Source: Cucumis sativus
Taxonomy: Eukaryota > Streptophyta > Magnoliopsida > Cucurbitales > Cucurbitaceae
NCBI RefSeq assembly: GCF_000004075.3
Contig: NC_026657.2
Coordinates: 6,076,001 to 6,140,000 of the forward strand
Direction of reading: 5' to 3'
DNA: 64,000 bases
Positions 1 to 12,957 of the stretch are shown here, piece after piece. A model generated the notes under the pieces. The model was not told the DNA's origin. It ran no database searches and saw only the letters and a program-made list of their open reading frames with translations. The position numbers were made by a program, and so were the translations under genes. How positions within the stretch are numbered: the first letter of the stretch is position 1; the number at the start of each line of letters is the position of its first letter.

Positions 1-1271
1 GCCTCAAGCATTTCTGATGATTCATTTTATCACGACAGACCGATGTTGAAAATCTGCGATGATGTAACCTTATCTTACCAAGGAAAAGGTGCTACTATGC
101 TTTTGGATGCCTATTAGGGGTCAGCTGGATAAAGATTCATGAATGTGGCACTTCGATAAAAATGGGCCCTATAGTGTAAATAGTGGGTATAAGTTGTTCA
201 TGTCTTTAAAAAGTAGTGTTGGAAGTTTAAATTCCTCGCATATGGTTGGTTAGTGGAAGGCTTTATGGAAACTTGCTATTCCCTCAAAGGTAAAAACTAT
301 GTATGTAGAGAGCCTTTCATCAATGCATTCCTTCAATCACGACTTTGGTGGATAGAGGTTTTAAGGCTTCTTCCTAGTTTGTGGTGTGTCACAAGCACCT
401 TGGGTCTGCTTTACATCTTTTTTGTGATTGTATTTGTCAGCAGGCGCGGGAGCTCTACCTTTAGTTGGTTCCATGAGTTTTTCATGTAGGGGTTCATATG
501 TCACATTTTCAAAATTTATGTGTTGTTTTTTTACATAAGCTTAGTGTCTTTGATTTTGCCATGTAGGGGTTCATATGTCACATTCTCATCAATCAAGATT
601 TATGGCACTTAGGGGGCTTTTGAATGATCTAAATACCTATAAGATTAAGGGTGTTGTTCCAGTGGCAGATGATAAATGTTGTTGGTTATTGAATTATGCT
701 TCAAAGTTTGGTCGATTGCGGGAAATGATTAAACGTTTATCTGTGCTTGATTTCAATATGCTTGTACTGCTCTGAGAGGGTAGTTCTGTGTTTTGGTTGA
801 TGCATCTATAAGGGTGTGCAGGTTTCAGGAGTGGGGATTGTTGTTTTTTATGAGTTTGGTTCGATGGTGATGACCTCGATTGGTCATGTGTTGGTGCTCT
901 ATTCTCCTTTATTTTGCTCATCAGTTGCATCTTTGATTGATATCTTTTGATTCAAATTGTCTTTCTCTCGTTTGGTTGGTTCAGTCCTCTTCTTCACCTT
1001 TGGGTAAAGTAGGGATGTGAATGCATGATATTTGTTCTGGTATGTCCTCTCTTGCACTTTCTAAGCTTATACACGTTCCTTGTGATGGTGACACATGCAC
1101 TCATTTACTAGCTAAGCGATGTTCTCGGTTGGAGTTTACTTTATAGTTTTCTTCGTTTCCTAGATGCCTTTGTAATGCTATTAGTCTAGACGTGTCTCAT
1201 TTTTGTAGTCCTTGAAGCATGATTTCTTCTTCTATTGATTGAACGAATATATGGTTTCAAGAAAAAAAAAA
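1..1271 (+). mobile_element. Decayed 3' end of a LINE (non-LTR retrotransposon)
   Basis: Frame-broken translation of the plus strand shows the end of a plant LINE ORF2. A zinc-binding reverse-transcriptase stretch (WKALWKLAIPSKVK, about 255-298) is followed by an RNase H-like stretch with LVDAS-like, SMVMTSIGHVL and CDGDTCTHLLAKRCSRLEF fragments (about 790-1140). Stops and frameshifts occur throughout, so nothing is translatable. It ends in a run of A at about 1262-1271, as expected for the poly(A) tail of a LINE inserted in the plus orientation. The 5' part lies outside the window. A 25-base stretch is repeated at 483-507 and 560-584. Family assignment rests on recognition of these motifs only. 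Confidence 0.72.
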
Positions 1272-3170
1272 TACATTTTTTTTATACATACATTAAATAA
1301 TCATAGGAGACAATTGTATTGATCTGGAATTTGAAGTGGATGCATATAGAAAAGCACAATATTTAGTTAAAAGGTTAATGATAAGTATATTATTCAACCA
1401 AGAAAATAGGTATGAATTTAAAATGGTAAGAAGAAGATAGAAAATGAAATAGTGTGAGACAAAGACAAGTGGATGGTTTATTTGTTTGGAAATAGAAAAA
1501 TAGAAAAATAGAAAAAGAAAGAGAGAGAGAAAGAGAGAAAAAAAAGAAAAAGAAAAAAGAGTTTCTTTGAGTGTCGGCAAAGGGGTGAGTGTGTAATTGG
1601 AGGCTTTGGTTAAACCTAACGTTAGTTGGACTTTGGAGACAAATGCTTCCAAACACAGAAAAAGAATTAGATTCCTTCTTCAATATATCTTCATCTTTTA
1701 ATATATAATATATATAACCATAATAAAAGTGTAAACCAAGCAAAGCCACCACCTCAATAACCCATCTTTTCACTTCTCTTTTTCTTTTCTTTTCTTTTCT
1801 TTTTTTCTTTTTAATTGAACATTGTAATCTTCTAGGAAAAACCATTCCATTGGATATTGGCACTTCCATGTTTACTTCATTTTGATTATAATACTCATCC
1901 TTTTTCATTACATGAAGGTCAGAGGAAAGAAGGATGGTAGGCTTATCAGAGCTCTCTTCCAACCTTTTGTTATCACATATGGAATGAGATAAGAAAATCA
2001 TATAACTTCAACATCCATGACACAAATTTTATGTATGGAACAATGCTCCTTTTGTCATGCTTACGTATAAATAGTTTCAAATGAAATAGAAAAACTACGA
2101 CCTTACTCACTTACGTTTAAAGCAACACAAATTTGATCATGATTTAAAACGTTGTTTTCAAATATAATAAAATAAATAAAAATATTTATAAGATATAATA
2201 AAAATTAATTAAAACGTTCAAAATTTATAAATAATAGACGCTAATAGAATATTACCCTATTGTAAATATTTTTAATTATTTTATTGCTTATAATAATTTT
2301 TTTATTTTAAAAACAAATAATTTATATTTAAGGTACGAAAAATTCTTGTAGTAAAATCCAACCATTATCTTTTCATTTTCAATTTCAAAAATAAAAATAA
2401 GAAGAGGAAATTAAACGTATTTTGATGTCCGATTAAAGTTTGAAGAGGAAAATAAATGAATAAAGAAGAGGAAATTAATAATGTAATTGAGATGAAACTG
2501 AAATGGAGAAAAGAAGGGGGAAATGTGATTGAATTATAAGATCAGAAAATGACAGAAAAAAATAATAGGGGTTTGTAATAAATTAATAATAAAGAAATGG
2601 TAGACAGGTTGTCGCCGTCGATTAGTGGTTCCGTCACAATCTCTCTCCCTCTCTATACCAAATCATAATGCTCCTTTTTCTTTTTCTTTTTTATTTTCCT
2701 AAATTTGTTCACTCATTTATTTAATTCCAACGTCCACGTTATGAGTTTATTATTTTAATTTTCTTTTCTTTTGATAATAAATTATTAAAATTTTGAAATT
2801 ACTATTTCAGCCTCATAGTTTCATTCTCGAGACTGAAGAGAGAGAGAGGGTTTGGTTTAGGTGGGGAGAGGAGGGAGTAAATTGACGAAAATCCAAGAGA
2901 AAGTAGAGGAAAAAAGAGGTAAGAGGGCAATTTAGTAAAATTGATGAAACTATTGATTAGTATTAATATAATTATAGTTTAGTACTAATTATACAATAAT
3001 TTGGACTCATTTTGAGCACCGTCACTTCCCTTTCCTAAAATCAAATTAATTTAATTAAAATGAGAAAAACAAATCCGAAAAAGTGTTTGAGCAAACAGAA
3101 CACAGACAGCTATTGCTCTGCTTTCCTTTCTTCTTCATATACTCCTTCTCTGCTTCACTGCCATTAATTC

Positions 3171-3212
<42 letters not shown>

Positions 3213-3363
3213 ATTTCCCCATTCTCCATTTCCCTGCTTTCCCAGATCTGGCTTTCTTCTCTCTGCTTGTCGGTGCCCAATCCCCATCTCTCTCCTCTTA
3301 CTTTCTCACTCTTTCATCTGAATTTCTTCCCATTCACAGTGTTCAAGAGGAGAAAGATTGAGG
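1272..3363. other. Intergenic DNA and 5' flank/leader of the KOR gene
   Basis: No gene is seen. The first 700 bases are polypyrimidine-rich on the minus strand, and the reading frames there are low-complexity. From about 2100 to 3060 the sequence is AT-rich. The last 300 bases before the KOR start are CT-rich and include a (CT)n tract at about 3175-3210, typical of a plant 5' leader. An open frame across 3083-3361 has no ATG and is not a credible upstream ORF. Confidence 0.6.
3175..3210 (+). repeat. (CT)n microsatellite in the KOR leader
   Basis: About 17 CT dinucleotides in a row sit roughly 155 bases upstream of the KOR start codon. The tract probably lies in the 5' UTR and is likely to vary in length between accessions. 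Confidence 0.85.
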
Positions 3364-6300
3364 ATGAGTATGTACGGGCGAGATCCGTGGGGGGGTCCGC
3401 TTGAGATTAACGCGGCCGATTCCGCCACCGACGATGATCGGAGTCGGAATTTGCAGGATTTGGACAGGGCTGCTCTCTCTCGGCCTCTTGATGAGACTCA
3501 ACAGAGCTGGTTGCTTGGACCTGGTGAGCAGAAGAAGAAGAAGTATGTGGATCTTGGCTGCATTATTGTCAGTCGCAAGATCTTCGTCTGGACTGTTGGA
3601 ACCCTACTTGTTTCTGGGTTTCTTGCCGGTCTTATTACTTTAATCGTTAAAACAGTGCCGCGACATCATCACCCCCATCCGCCGCCGGACAATTACACCC
3701 TTGCTCTCCATAAAGCTCTCATGTTCTTCAACGCTCAGCGATGTATGTATATTGTGCATTCCTAACTACCGTTGCCCTGGTTTTTTATCGTTGTGGATTA
3801 AGAATGGTTTTTTTTTTTTACTCCTCTTCTTTGCTTATCCAACTAGATCTGGTTTTTTTCGCCATATTTTTTCCAACTGGGTTTGGAATCAGAACACGAG
3901 ATCTCATTTTTTTTAACTCGTTCTCTGAAGTTCTTGTTTATAATTAATTGGTTTTTGTTGAAAATTTGTATCCTTTTATTTGATTTGTCTGTTGAAAATT
4001 TGAGATTCATTGTTAAGGAAATTAGTTGGTAATGGAAATGTTTATAATGTCATCTTAAGATCTACATGTGAATTGATGATCCCCTCGGTGAATAAATAGA
4101 TATAGCATTCTGTCAATTTCCAAATTTATTAATTGCTAACCCCTTAAAAAACTTGAAATCTGACTTGCCACGGATAAGTTCTGATCAAATCGGACTTGAT
4201 AAACTTGTAGATTTAGGCATTAAAGAATTAGCTTTATGTTTGTTATTGTTTAATAGTTAAGAGAGCACATGATTTGGTATGGTGTTATTTACTTTGCTTT
4301 GTTCGAACGTAGCTGGTAAGCTCCCGAAGCATAATAATGTGTCCTGGAGGGGCAATTCCTGCACGCGGGATGGCGACGGTTCATCGTCTCTATTTAAAGA
4401 TCTTTCTGGTGGCTACTATGATGCTGGAGATGCAATTAAGTTCAACTTTCCTGCCTCTTTTGCCATGACCATGTTAAGCTGGAGTGTCATTGAATACAGT
4501 GCAAAATATGAAGCTGCTGGAGAACTCAACCATGTTAAAGATATTATTAAGTGGGGAAGTGATTACTTCCTCAAGACTTTTAACCATACTGCTGATTCTA
4601 TCAGTACAATTGTTATGCAGGTATGACAAAATTCTCACTCGGGCTCAATGCTTATTTCCAACGTTGTGGATGACTTGGGTCTATATCCGACAAAATTCCT
4701 ATAGAAATAAGTCCAAGTGAATTCTGAATGTCAAATTAGTGCCCCAACAAATACTTTCCTTTCCCATCACGTGGATGTTGTTGATACCTTTTTGTTTGAT
4801 TTTTTTTTTTTTTTTTTGCTGTTCACGGATGATTGATATGTTTCAATTCATAATGTGACAGGTCGGAGTGGGAGACACCTCTGGAGGAAATACAAGTCCA
4901 AATGATCATTATTGCTGGATGCGCCCAGAGGACATTGATTATGTACGACCTGTGCTAACATGCAGTAGTTGCTCGGATCTTGCTGCCGAAATGGCTGCTG
5001 CTTTAGCTTCAGCGTCCATTGTTTTCAAAGACAACAAGGCATACTCACAGAAACTAGTCCATGGTGCCAGAACGCTTTTCGACTTTGCCAGAAAGCAGAG
5101 AGGCAGATACAGTGCAGGTAATGCAGAAGCTGCAATCTTCTACAACTCAACAAGTTATTGGGATGAGTTTGTGTGGGGTGGAGCTTGGTTGTATTATGCT
5201 ACTGGAAATTCTAGTTATCTTCAACTTTCTACCACTCCTGGCATTGCCAAACATGCGGGTGCTTTCTGGGGTGGACCTGATTACGGAGTGTTGAGCTGGG
5301 ACAACAAGCTTGCCGGTGCTCAGGTTAGTTTTACAGTTTTGGTTTCTTCTTATAAGTTATGTAGCATTTCTGTTAGACTTATGATGAATTAATATTCGCT
5401 ATTGTCACAATATTGAAGGGCACTCATTAGTTTCTTGCTATGCATTATGTCTATCTGTTGGAAATCTTACTTTAATAACTATGGAAGGTCATAAAATGGT
5501 GTGGAATTCATTGCTTGAACTAATCTTCTACCTTTCTTGTAGGTTCTTCTAAGTCGTTTGCGACTTTTCTTGAGCCCTGGATATCCGTATGAGGAAATCC
5601 TGAGGACTTTCCACAATCAAACTAGCATAGTCATGTGTTCCTACCTGCCATTTTTCTCAAAATTTAATCATACCAGAGGTATCCAACCATTCATTGGAAA
5701 TTGAACACCTCAAAGCTTAACTTTAGTACCTTGCACACCATCATTATTAGTTTTCATAATGTACTAATATAGTTTACATTTTTTGCTATTTTGTTGGGGT
5801 GATCTTCTAGGAGGCCTAATTCAGCTAAACCATGGAAGGCCACAGCCTCTTCAGTACATCGTCAATGCAGCCTTTTTAGCTACCCTTTACAGTGATTACT
5901 TGGAAGCGGCAGATACTCCTGGTTGGTACTGTGGACCCAATTTCTATTCAACTGAGGTTTTGCGTGACTTTGCCAAGACCCAGGTATTGTTACATTCTTC
6001 TTTACACATTATGAACACTAATGATTTATCTAGCTGAATCAACTCAATATGGATTGGTTCAGTTTGGTTCATCAATCTAGTTCAGTTTCTTACCCTCCAA
6101 TTACAGACATCCAATTCACTACTTTTCTTGGGTTTTCTGCAGATTGATTATATCCTTGGCAAAAACCCCCGTAAGATGAGCTACGTTGTTGGTTTTGGCA
6201 ATCATTATCCAAAACACGTGCATCATAGAGGTGCATCAATCCCAAAGAATAAGGTCAAATATAACTGCAAAGGAGGATGGAAATGGAGGGACACCACAAA

Positions 6301-6553
6301 GCCTAACCCAAATACACTTGTTGGTGCCATGGTTGCTGGTCCTGACAAACGTGATGGGTTTCACGATGTTCGCACCAATTATAACTACACTGAGCCAACT
6401 CTAGCTGGAAATGCAGGCTTGGTTGCGGCGCTCGTTGCTCTGTCTGGTGAAAATAGTGAAAAGGCAACTGGAATTGACAAGAACACCATATTCTCTGCTG
6501 TGCCTCCCATGTTTCCAACTCCACCACCACCTCCAGCACCTTGGAAACCTTGA
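3364..6553 (+). CDS. KOR1: Membrane-anchored endo-1,4-beta-glucanase, GH9 class A (KORRIGAN1/endoglucanase 25 type)
   Basis: Coding exons 3364-3742, 4313-4620, 4862-5323, 5543-5678, 5811-5983 and 6143-6553 join to 622 aa, against about 621 for Arabidopsis KOR1. The protein is a type II membrane enzyme of the Golgi, plasma membrane and cell plate, needed for cellulose synthesis and known to associate with cellulose synthase. The cytosolic tail carries the conserved [15 protein letters not shown] stretch (about 39-53) with its LL sorting signal. One membrane helix lies at about 73-95. The luminal GH9 domain shows [15 protein letters not shown] (from about 159) with the catalytic aspartates, a His motif [13 protein letters not shown], and [12 protein letters not shown] with the acid Glu. 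The C-terminus is proline-rich and ends PAPWKP. I chose the first in-frame ATG (3364). The start conserved in Arabidopsis corresponds to the next ATG, 3370. All introns are GT-AG. Intron 2 holds a T run at about 4800. Confidence 0.95.
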
Positions 6554-8367
6554 TCGTATAACTCATTCTTCTGGAAGCATGTCACGTAAGTTGCAGAAAT
6601 GCTGTTGGTTGTGGTCGGATTTTGAAACGTCTGTCGAAGTGAAACTGAGGACTTTAGTGCAAGAATGTAAAACAATATTGCTTGGCAGAGAAACCACAAG
6701 CCAAATGATTGAGATAACTATAAGGATTTTGGCTTTAGGGAGGAGATGGTGTTTTTGATACCTGTTTTAATCCATTAATTCTGCAACTCTTGTTTTGGAG
6801 TTTGTGATATAGTTAGTACATAATGTATTCTTTAAACACAAAAAAAGTTGTAGAGGTGAAAATGTTTGACAATAAGTTGACATGGTTTCTTTGCAGGTTA
6901 AGTGTTTTCTTCTCTTATAATTTCCTTGTTCTGATCAAATTTCTGAATATTTTACATGAATGTGTCACAATTTCCCTTGTATCACTCATAACAAGGTGAA
7001 GAAACTAGAGCAGCCTTCATTCTGAGCCACACGTAGGCTTAAAAAGAGAACATTTGGAAATTGAGGCAAGGGAAAATGAAGTTTGATAGTATAGTTAAGG
7101 GCGATTGTAGGTTATAGTACATTCCGTGGTCATTCACTTACAATAAGTGAAGATGCCCAAAGTGAGAAGGCGCTCAAAAATTATATTCAAACTAAAAGTT
7201 AATTAAATTGCATCATGACACGAGGGAGGGCGCCTTGAGCTTGAGCTTGAGCTTGCAGCCGAAGGTGGGTAAACAATGTACTATAGACAAGCATAGCCAC
7301 AATATCCACCCTAGTTAGTTGAAATCCTCGTTGATTGATGCAAGAAATAGATCAATATTCTGACTAAAAAGCCTCCACGCTTTCCTTCATCACCCTCTAA
7401 ACTGATCGCTTGGTTTAGGAGCCCTTTCCACTTTATCAAGTATTCCAGCAACTCTTATTTTGTGGGTAATCTCAGCTACAACCTCTTCTACCGCTCTATC
7501 TTCCTTCATCACATTGATTGGAGATCTGCACACCCCATCTTCTAAGTCAGGATGGTAAGGTTTCATATAAACGAACATAGACAACCAACGTATCCTCCCA
7601 TTGTCATTTGGCTAGACTTAATGAAAATATTGTAAATCTTCCCTAGTTTCTCGATGAATTCTATATCAAACTGCACATGGTTCTAATAATGAATATTTTT
7701 CTCCTAAATTTGCAGGTTGCTAAGAATACACGGTATAACTGTATGTCTGTAGTTGTTCTTAGACTTAGAACCCTGTACGATTTATTTTTAACTCACTTAA
7801 TTTGTCATCAAGATTCACTGTGTAGTAACAGTTAATTGAAGGTGGTTCTATTTCTCTTTACAAGAATTTTACTCTGTTTCTTTGTTCTTTGCAGAGAAAG
7901 AACGTGGGTTCTTATAGGGTCCAATGACAACCCCCAAGCCCATACTTTATATTTTGAAAAAGTTCACACCCCTTAAAGAAATGGTCTCGGTGCTGATAGT
8001 ACAAATTCATGAATTAAATACACAATTTCAAAGTCAGCTGACAGCTACCGTATGTAGTACTTTAGAAATAAATCATCCCAAAATTCCTTTTCCCCCCTCT
8101 TCCTCTCAAATCAACCAGACTCACAAACCCATTTCCATTACATGAACCCTATTCTTCAACATTCTAAAGATTCGTTGGGGATGGAAAAAGGAAAGGAATA
8201 GGGGAAACAGTTTGTAGGGTAAGTAAATTTAAGCCTAAGAGCCTGAAAACCTTTACATACAACTAAATTCAGTAGAAGTGTTCAGAATACTTTGGGTTAA
8301 TTGTTAATTTTGGAGAAACTAACCTACATCTAATCCAAGTGAGTCCACCAACAGATAGTAAACCAAA
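6554..8367. other. Convergent intergenic region between KOR and the TVP38-like gene
   Basis: This holds the 3' UTR of KOR (from 6554) and, at its right end, the 3' UTR of the minus-strand TVP38-like gene. Between them the sequence is AT-rich with no supported gene. A short hexanucleotide run (gagctt)n lies near 7230-7255. A 64-codon minus frame at 7390-7584 matches nothing I recognise. Confidence 0.6.
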
Positions 8368-11089
8368 CTACTTGTACCTTTCATGTGAAAGATTCTCCAC
8401 CTCAAAACAGCCAGGGTGGGAGACCGAATACTTTCTATCATCTTCTGCCATTTGAAGGCTGTTCAGCATCCTTTTTGCATAAACAGTGAAAATAACAATA
8501 GTGATGATGGCGATGATAAAGGAGATGACGTTATACACAATCTCAACAGTTGTCAGATGCTGTTTTCCATATTGTACATCTGCTAGTGTCCTCATTAGCC
8601 GACCACTGCATAAAAGTAAAGCCTATTTAGCATATGTTAACGAGTGCAAAGAACACTGCAGAAATAAGCATCCGATTATGCAAAACAAGATTACATTTAT
8701 TTGCCCAGATTCACACAAGTATATGACATTGAGAAATTGGGAATATTAACACTAAAACAAAAGTTGACATTGTTCACAGTTATTTTTTACTTTAATAATG
8801 AAAACATCCTGTGATAAAAAAAATGTACAAGATCAACTGCATCACTCATGTCTGAGATAACTGAGGATTAAAGAAGATCCTTTGACATAAATGATGAGAA
8901 TGGAATAGATAGCTTACGCATATTATCACCTTAAACATTCTAACTATAGCAATATATAAATAATCTCAATAGATTATTCCTGTTTCATATGAATAATCTA
9001 AGCAATTTGAGATGCTTTCTAGTTTTGTATGGTAAAACAGATCCACAATTCTTGAAAGAACGTGTAAATATAAACATGATGGCTTATTTTCTATATGAAT
9101 ATGCATGCAAACAAATTAACTTCTTCTCCATTCTCGGGTAAGTCATCCAAGGAATTAAGAAAGAAACCTGTAAATGTAAATGAAAGCCTCAGGTATCATT
9201 CCTGCAATTGACCCGCACAAGTAGGGCCAAAACCTCATACTTGTTACGACAATTGCATAATTGAAAATAGTGTAGGGAAATGGTGAAACCCTAAAGAGTG
9301 CAACAACTTGAAACTGACGAAACCAGCTCCCTTCCCCAGCAAGCCGGAGCATTTCAGCTTTCTTAGGCCATCTCATTAACCATTGCTGCACAATAACGAA
9401 TTAACAAAGATCAGGAAACCAAATGAAAGATTATAGAAATAAAGCATGGCTCCAGTTGAAAGATTACAAAGTATGGCTCCAGTTGTCCACCAGGATAATT
9501 TGAAAAAAAAAAAAAAACTGATAGAAGTCTTACATGAATTCGATCACGGAAAAGTAATCCAATTAAATATGGCAGGACCATCCCAATAGTTGTTCCAACC
9601 ATTATTATAACGAACCCAAGGCCATAGCCAAAGATCATACCCGCCAACCACATTGAAGGGCCAGAGGGAATAAAAAATACGGGAAATAATGCCAGAGAAG
9701 CCACAAGCATTAGTGCAAGCATAGGTCTACCAAAGGCAGTAGCTTCCCACTTCATGATTGGGATGATAACCTGAAATGAACCCAGTGATTAAAAAAAAAA
9801 GGTCAAATAAATCATAGGAAGAACAGACGTTAGAGAGAGAGATTCAATTGGCAGAAATCACTAAAAACACCATAAAAAGGCCATGCATATTCTGGACAAG
9901 TGAACAAAATCATACAGTAAAATTCAAAACTCATTACAATATACCGTTTAGCTGATTATATCTTCACTACATTAAAATGTTTGTTTTGTCACATAATTTT
10001 GGTCATGCCTCTGCAATCAGAATAGTTTGAGCTCTAGAGACCTCGGTTGAACAAGTACCGAAGTTCTCCCAATAATACACACAATAATCACGATGAAATC
10101 CCATTTCGAAGTATATGAATTTTGCACCTACAAACAATACTAAAGAACCCCCAAGCACAAAATCCTCTTCAACAATGAAATAGACCATCCTTGTTGTATA
10201 GGCATATTTTACAACACTCTTGCTTATTACTTTTTTATTCAAATCAAAATGGTGCCGTATCAACAGTAGTTTGGAAGCAACAACTCGTTTTCAGCCAATC
10301 TGGCATAGTGCAGAAAGCAATTCATGTAATATTACTGTTGGTGATATATTAAATTTGCCTTCAACCACTAGCTTAAGCTTTTGGGTGAATTGGTGGTTTA
10401 ATAATTACATTTCTTTTTAAAAAGGAAAAGAAAGATGTTTATAAGAGGGGAAAACGACCTCATCCTCCCAGTCCTACCCTCCAAAAGTCAAAAAGATTAA
10501 AATCAGCTCTACAAATTTGCATTCTTTAAGATGATTTGATGCTTTAGAGCTAAGGTAATCAAATACTAATTACTTTCTATTTCCAGTAAGAATGCTCTTA
10601 TCACGAACCAACATTAAGATTTGCAAATATGACAATGGTTATATATATCAAGTTGCAGATATGGTTATTTTATATTCAAGCAAACTTAGTTGCACAAGTT
10701 TGCAAGTATATCAAACATTATGAGAACAAAGCGGGAAATCTAAATACAAGTAACAGGGACAGATTAAACCAACTGCAGTTCAACTGAAATATAGGATATA
10801 AACAGGAAAAAAGGCTATGTAAATTAAGGGGAACTACCTTCTCAAAAAGAAAGGGCACTCCCCACTTGAAGAAAGCAAGAAGAAATACAATACTAATAAT
10901 GCTCCATAGTGAGACTTTGATCCACCACTTCAAAGAAAATGTGTTTTCTGATTTTTCTTGAGGCTGTAGAATCTCTAATTCCAAAGGAATTGTTTCATTG
11001 GCAATGACCAGCCTTACATATTCATTGTTCTCACTTGTTTCATGCCTCCTACTTCCATTTTCACCTAGTTCTTCCGTTGATTTGAGCAT
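8368..11089 (-). CDS. TVP38/TMEM64 family membrane protein (SNARE-associated Golgi, VTT domain)
   Basis: Minus-strand coding exons 11089-10838, 9770-9534, 9385-9168 and 8605-8368 join in frame to 314 aa with GT-AG introns. The N-terminal about 60 residues are polar. The first membrane helix (about 60-83) is followed by the VTT (VMP1/TMEM41B/TVP38) region, including [20 protein letters not shown] and [15 protein letters not shown], then [20 protein letters not shown] and [20 protein letters not shown], and a last helix near residues 280-300. Proteins with this fold act in endomembranes. Relatives VMP1 and TMEM41B are lipid scramblases, and the plant paralogues are little studied. The start is the first ATG after a probable 5' UTR acceptor near 11102, so a leader intron up to about 11890 is likely. 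A (GA)n tract at 12029-12054 lies in or near the promoter. Confidence 0.88.
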
Positions 11090-11101
11090 GTTGATCAACA
11101 A

Positions 11102-12100
11102 CCTGGAGCCTAAGACAGCATAAGCAGCAATTTTTAAAATAATAATTCAGGGTATACAGGAGCATCAGCAGATTTAACGTAGTAGTAAACCATCTCTAAA
11201 TTGACGACTTTCATCACAAAATTTCTCTAATATTTCATCCTACCACGTAATCAAACATACACATAGCAGCCATGACTGTGGTACAAACGTTTGAATTACC
11301 GATTCAAAAAAAAAGAAAAAAACTATTCCCAATGATATTATAAACAAATATGGCGGAATTTGAAGCTATTATTTTGTAAGGCAAAGCTCATTTGACTACA
11401 AACAGAAGTAATCCAGAAAGAATAAAAGTGGTCACTGAAACTTTTATGCTCAACAGGTAGAATCAAGTTCTCAAGCATGCATGTCACTCAACAAATCAAC
11501 GTCCCAAGATTTTGAAGCAACATAAAGATGAAGGAGCTGGAAGAAAGAAATATACTTCAAACTATTTACTCCCATAAAGACAACACAAAAGAGGAAGATG
11601 ACATGCAAAAGTGAACACAGCCATGAAACAACCCAAAAGCGTCCCCTCCAAGAAATTCTCTTAGCTTGGTGAGAAGCAGCAGGGTAATTACAAATTAGTA
11701 AAGTCGGAAAAAAAAAAGTAAAATTAAGCATCACAGATCAAAAGACAATAGAAATCAAAGAAAAGGGGGTAAGGGGAATCAAGAGAAGAAGACGAAAAAC
11801 TAGGGTTTGGAGATATGATCGAGTAGTACTGGAAAAGAAAAAATAAATAAAAAGAAAAAAATAAAAAGAAGGTGAGCAACAAATTACAGATACCCACCAG
11901 TTATGGAAGAGTTAAAAGAAGTTGTGGAGGATTGAGGAGAAGGTGAAAAGAATCAAAGAGAGGGTTGGTCGGAAGTCGGTCGAAAAGGGTGGCGACCCAC
12001 CGGAGAGGGGAGGAGGAAAAGGAAGAGCAGGGAGAGAGAGAGAGAGAGAGAGAAGTTGGGAAATGGGCGATTGCTTTGCTTACAAGAATGTGTTTGCTGA
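11102..12100 (-). promoter_or_regulatory. Probable leader intron, 5' UTR exon and promoter of the TVP38-like gene
   Basis: A good acceptor (CCAG followed by GTTG, at about 11102-11107) sits just upstream of the ATG on the minus strand, and no upstream coding is visible. The leader exon is therefore probably around 11890-12060, where the minus strand is CT-rich like many plant leaders. It includes a 26-base (CT)n/(GA)n tract at 12029-12054. Exact ends cannot be read from sequence alone. Confidence 0.4.
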
Positions 12101-12957
12101 TTAAGAATGAATAAGAAAAAGAAAAAAGGAAAGAAAGAAGGAATTGAAAGCAAGAAGTTGAAAGTAGAGAAATAATAAAAAGGAAAAATGAGAAATTGAT
12201 TCTGTTGCGCTACACCGCTCAATGCTGTGCGTTCGTACTTCCATGGAAGATTCCCCACAAAAATACCTTTTCCTCTTCTTTTCTTTCTTTTTTATTTTTC
12301 AATTTGGCTTTCGTATGAAATGATTTTCATTTTCTTTTTTTTGAAGGCCAACGTTTCTTCTCTCCACATTTTAGTGGTTTATTATATTATTATTATTATT
12401 TCTATTTCTATTTCTTTTTGAAAAAAAAAAGAAATAGAAAATTAGTGGCTTCCCAGCTACTTGGAATGTTCTGAATTTTTTTTTTAAAAAACAAAATTAA
12501 TAAAAATATTAAGATTTTATATTAAATGTTGTATACTTCTTGACATTCGGACGTAGTAACAACCATTATTCGAAAACTTTTGCTCGCACAATCGAGGTGA
12601 CTTATAATAGTATAGAGATTATAATAGTTTATGTTTAGGGTGATGACTATTAAAGTGTGCTTGGGTAGGAAAAGGGTTATTTGTCTGTTCCTCCTTAATT
12701 CATTCCATCCTTCCTTGTCTCATCCTTATTTATAATTAATCAATTTAAGTTTAAATACTATTTCATCTTTTTTTCTTCGTTAATTTCTATACTTATACAT
12801 TTTGTTAATTGTAATCTTTTTATCAAAAGCTGTTTTTAAGTTATAAATTTGGTATAATTATGTTAATTTAAAATTTTAATTTCTTCCTTTACTCTTAAAT
12901 TAGGTAATTTAGTGTGATTATACCGCTTGACCAATATATATATATATTTTTTGCTTT
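12101..12957. other. AT-rich intergenic DNA with a foldback-element fragment
   Basis: No gene. Around 12600-12690 is a fragment resembling the arms of the foldback MITE at 13.63 kb (tataatagt, tgtttagggtgatgac). The rest is AT-rich with poly(T) and short ATT runs. Confidence 0.5.

Noticed and set aside
1390..2001. 203-codon minus-strand open frame
   Set aside because: Low-complexity runs of Phe/Ser/Lys from polypyrimidine tracts, with no recognisable domain.
3083..3361. 92-codon open frame ending three bases before the KOR start, looking like an upstream ORF
   Set aside because: It opens on GTG, has no ATG, and is mostly the CT tract of the leader.
6303..6758. Open frames on both strands over the last KOR exon
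   Set aside because: Shadows of the KOR coding exon and its 3' UTR.
7390..7584. 64-codon minus frame with normal amino-acid composition
   Set aside because: No family recognised and no splice partners seen on either side. Not enough to call a gene.
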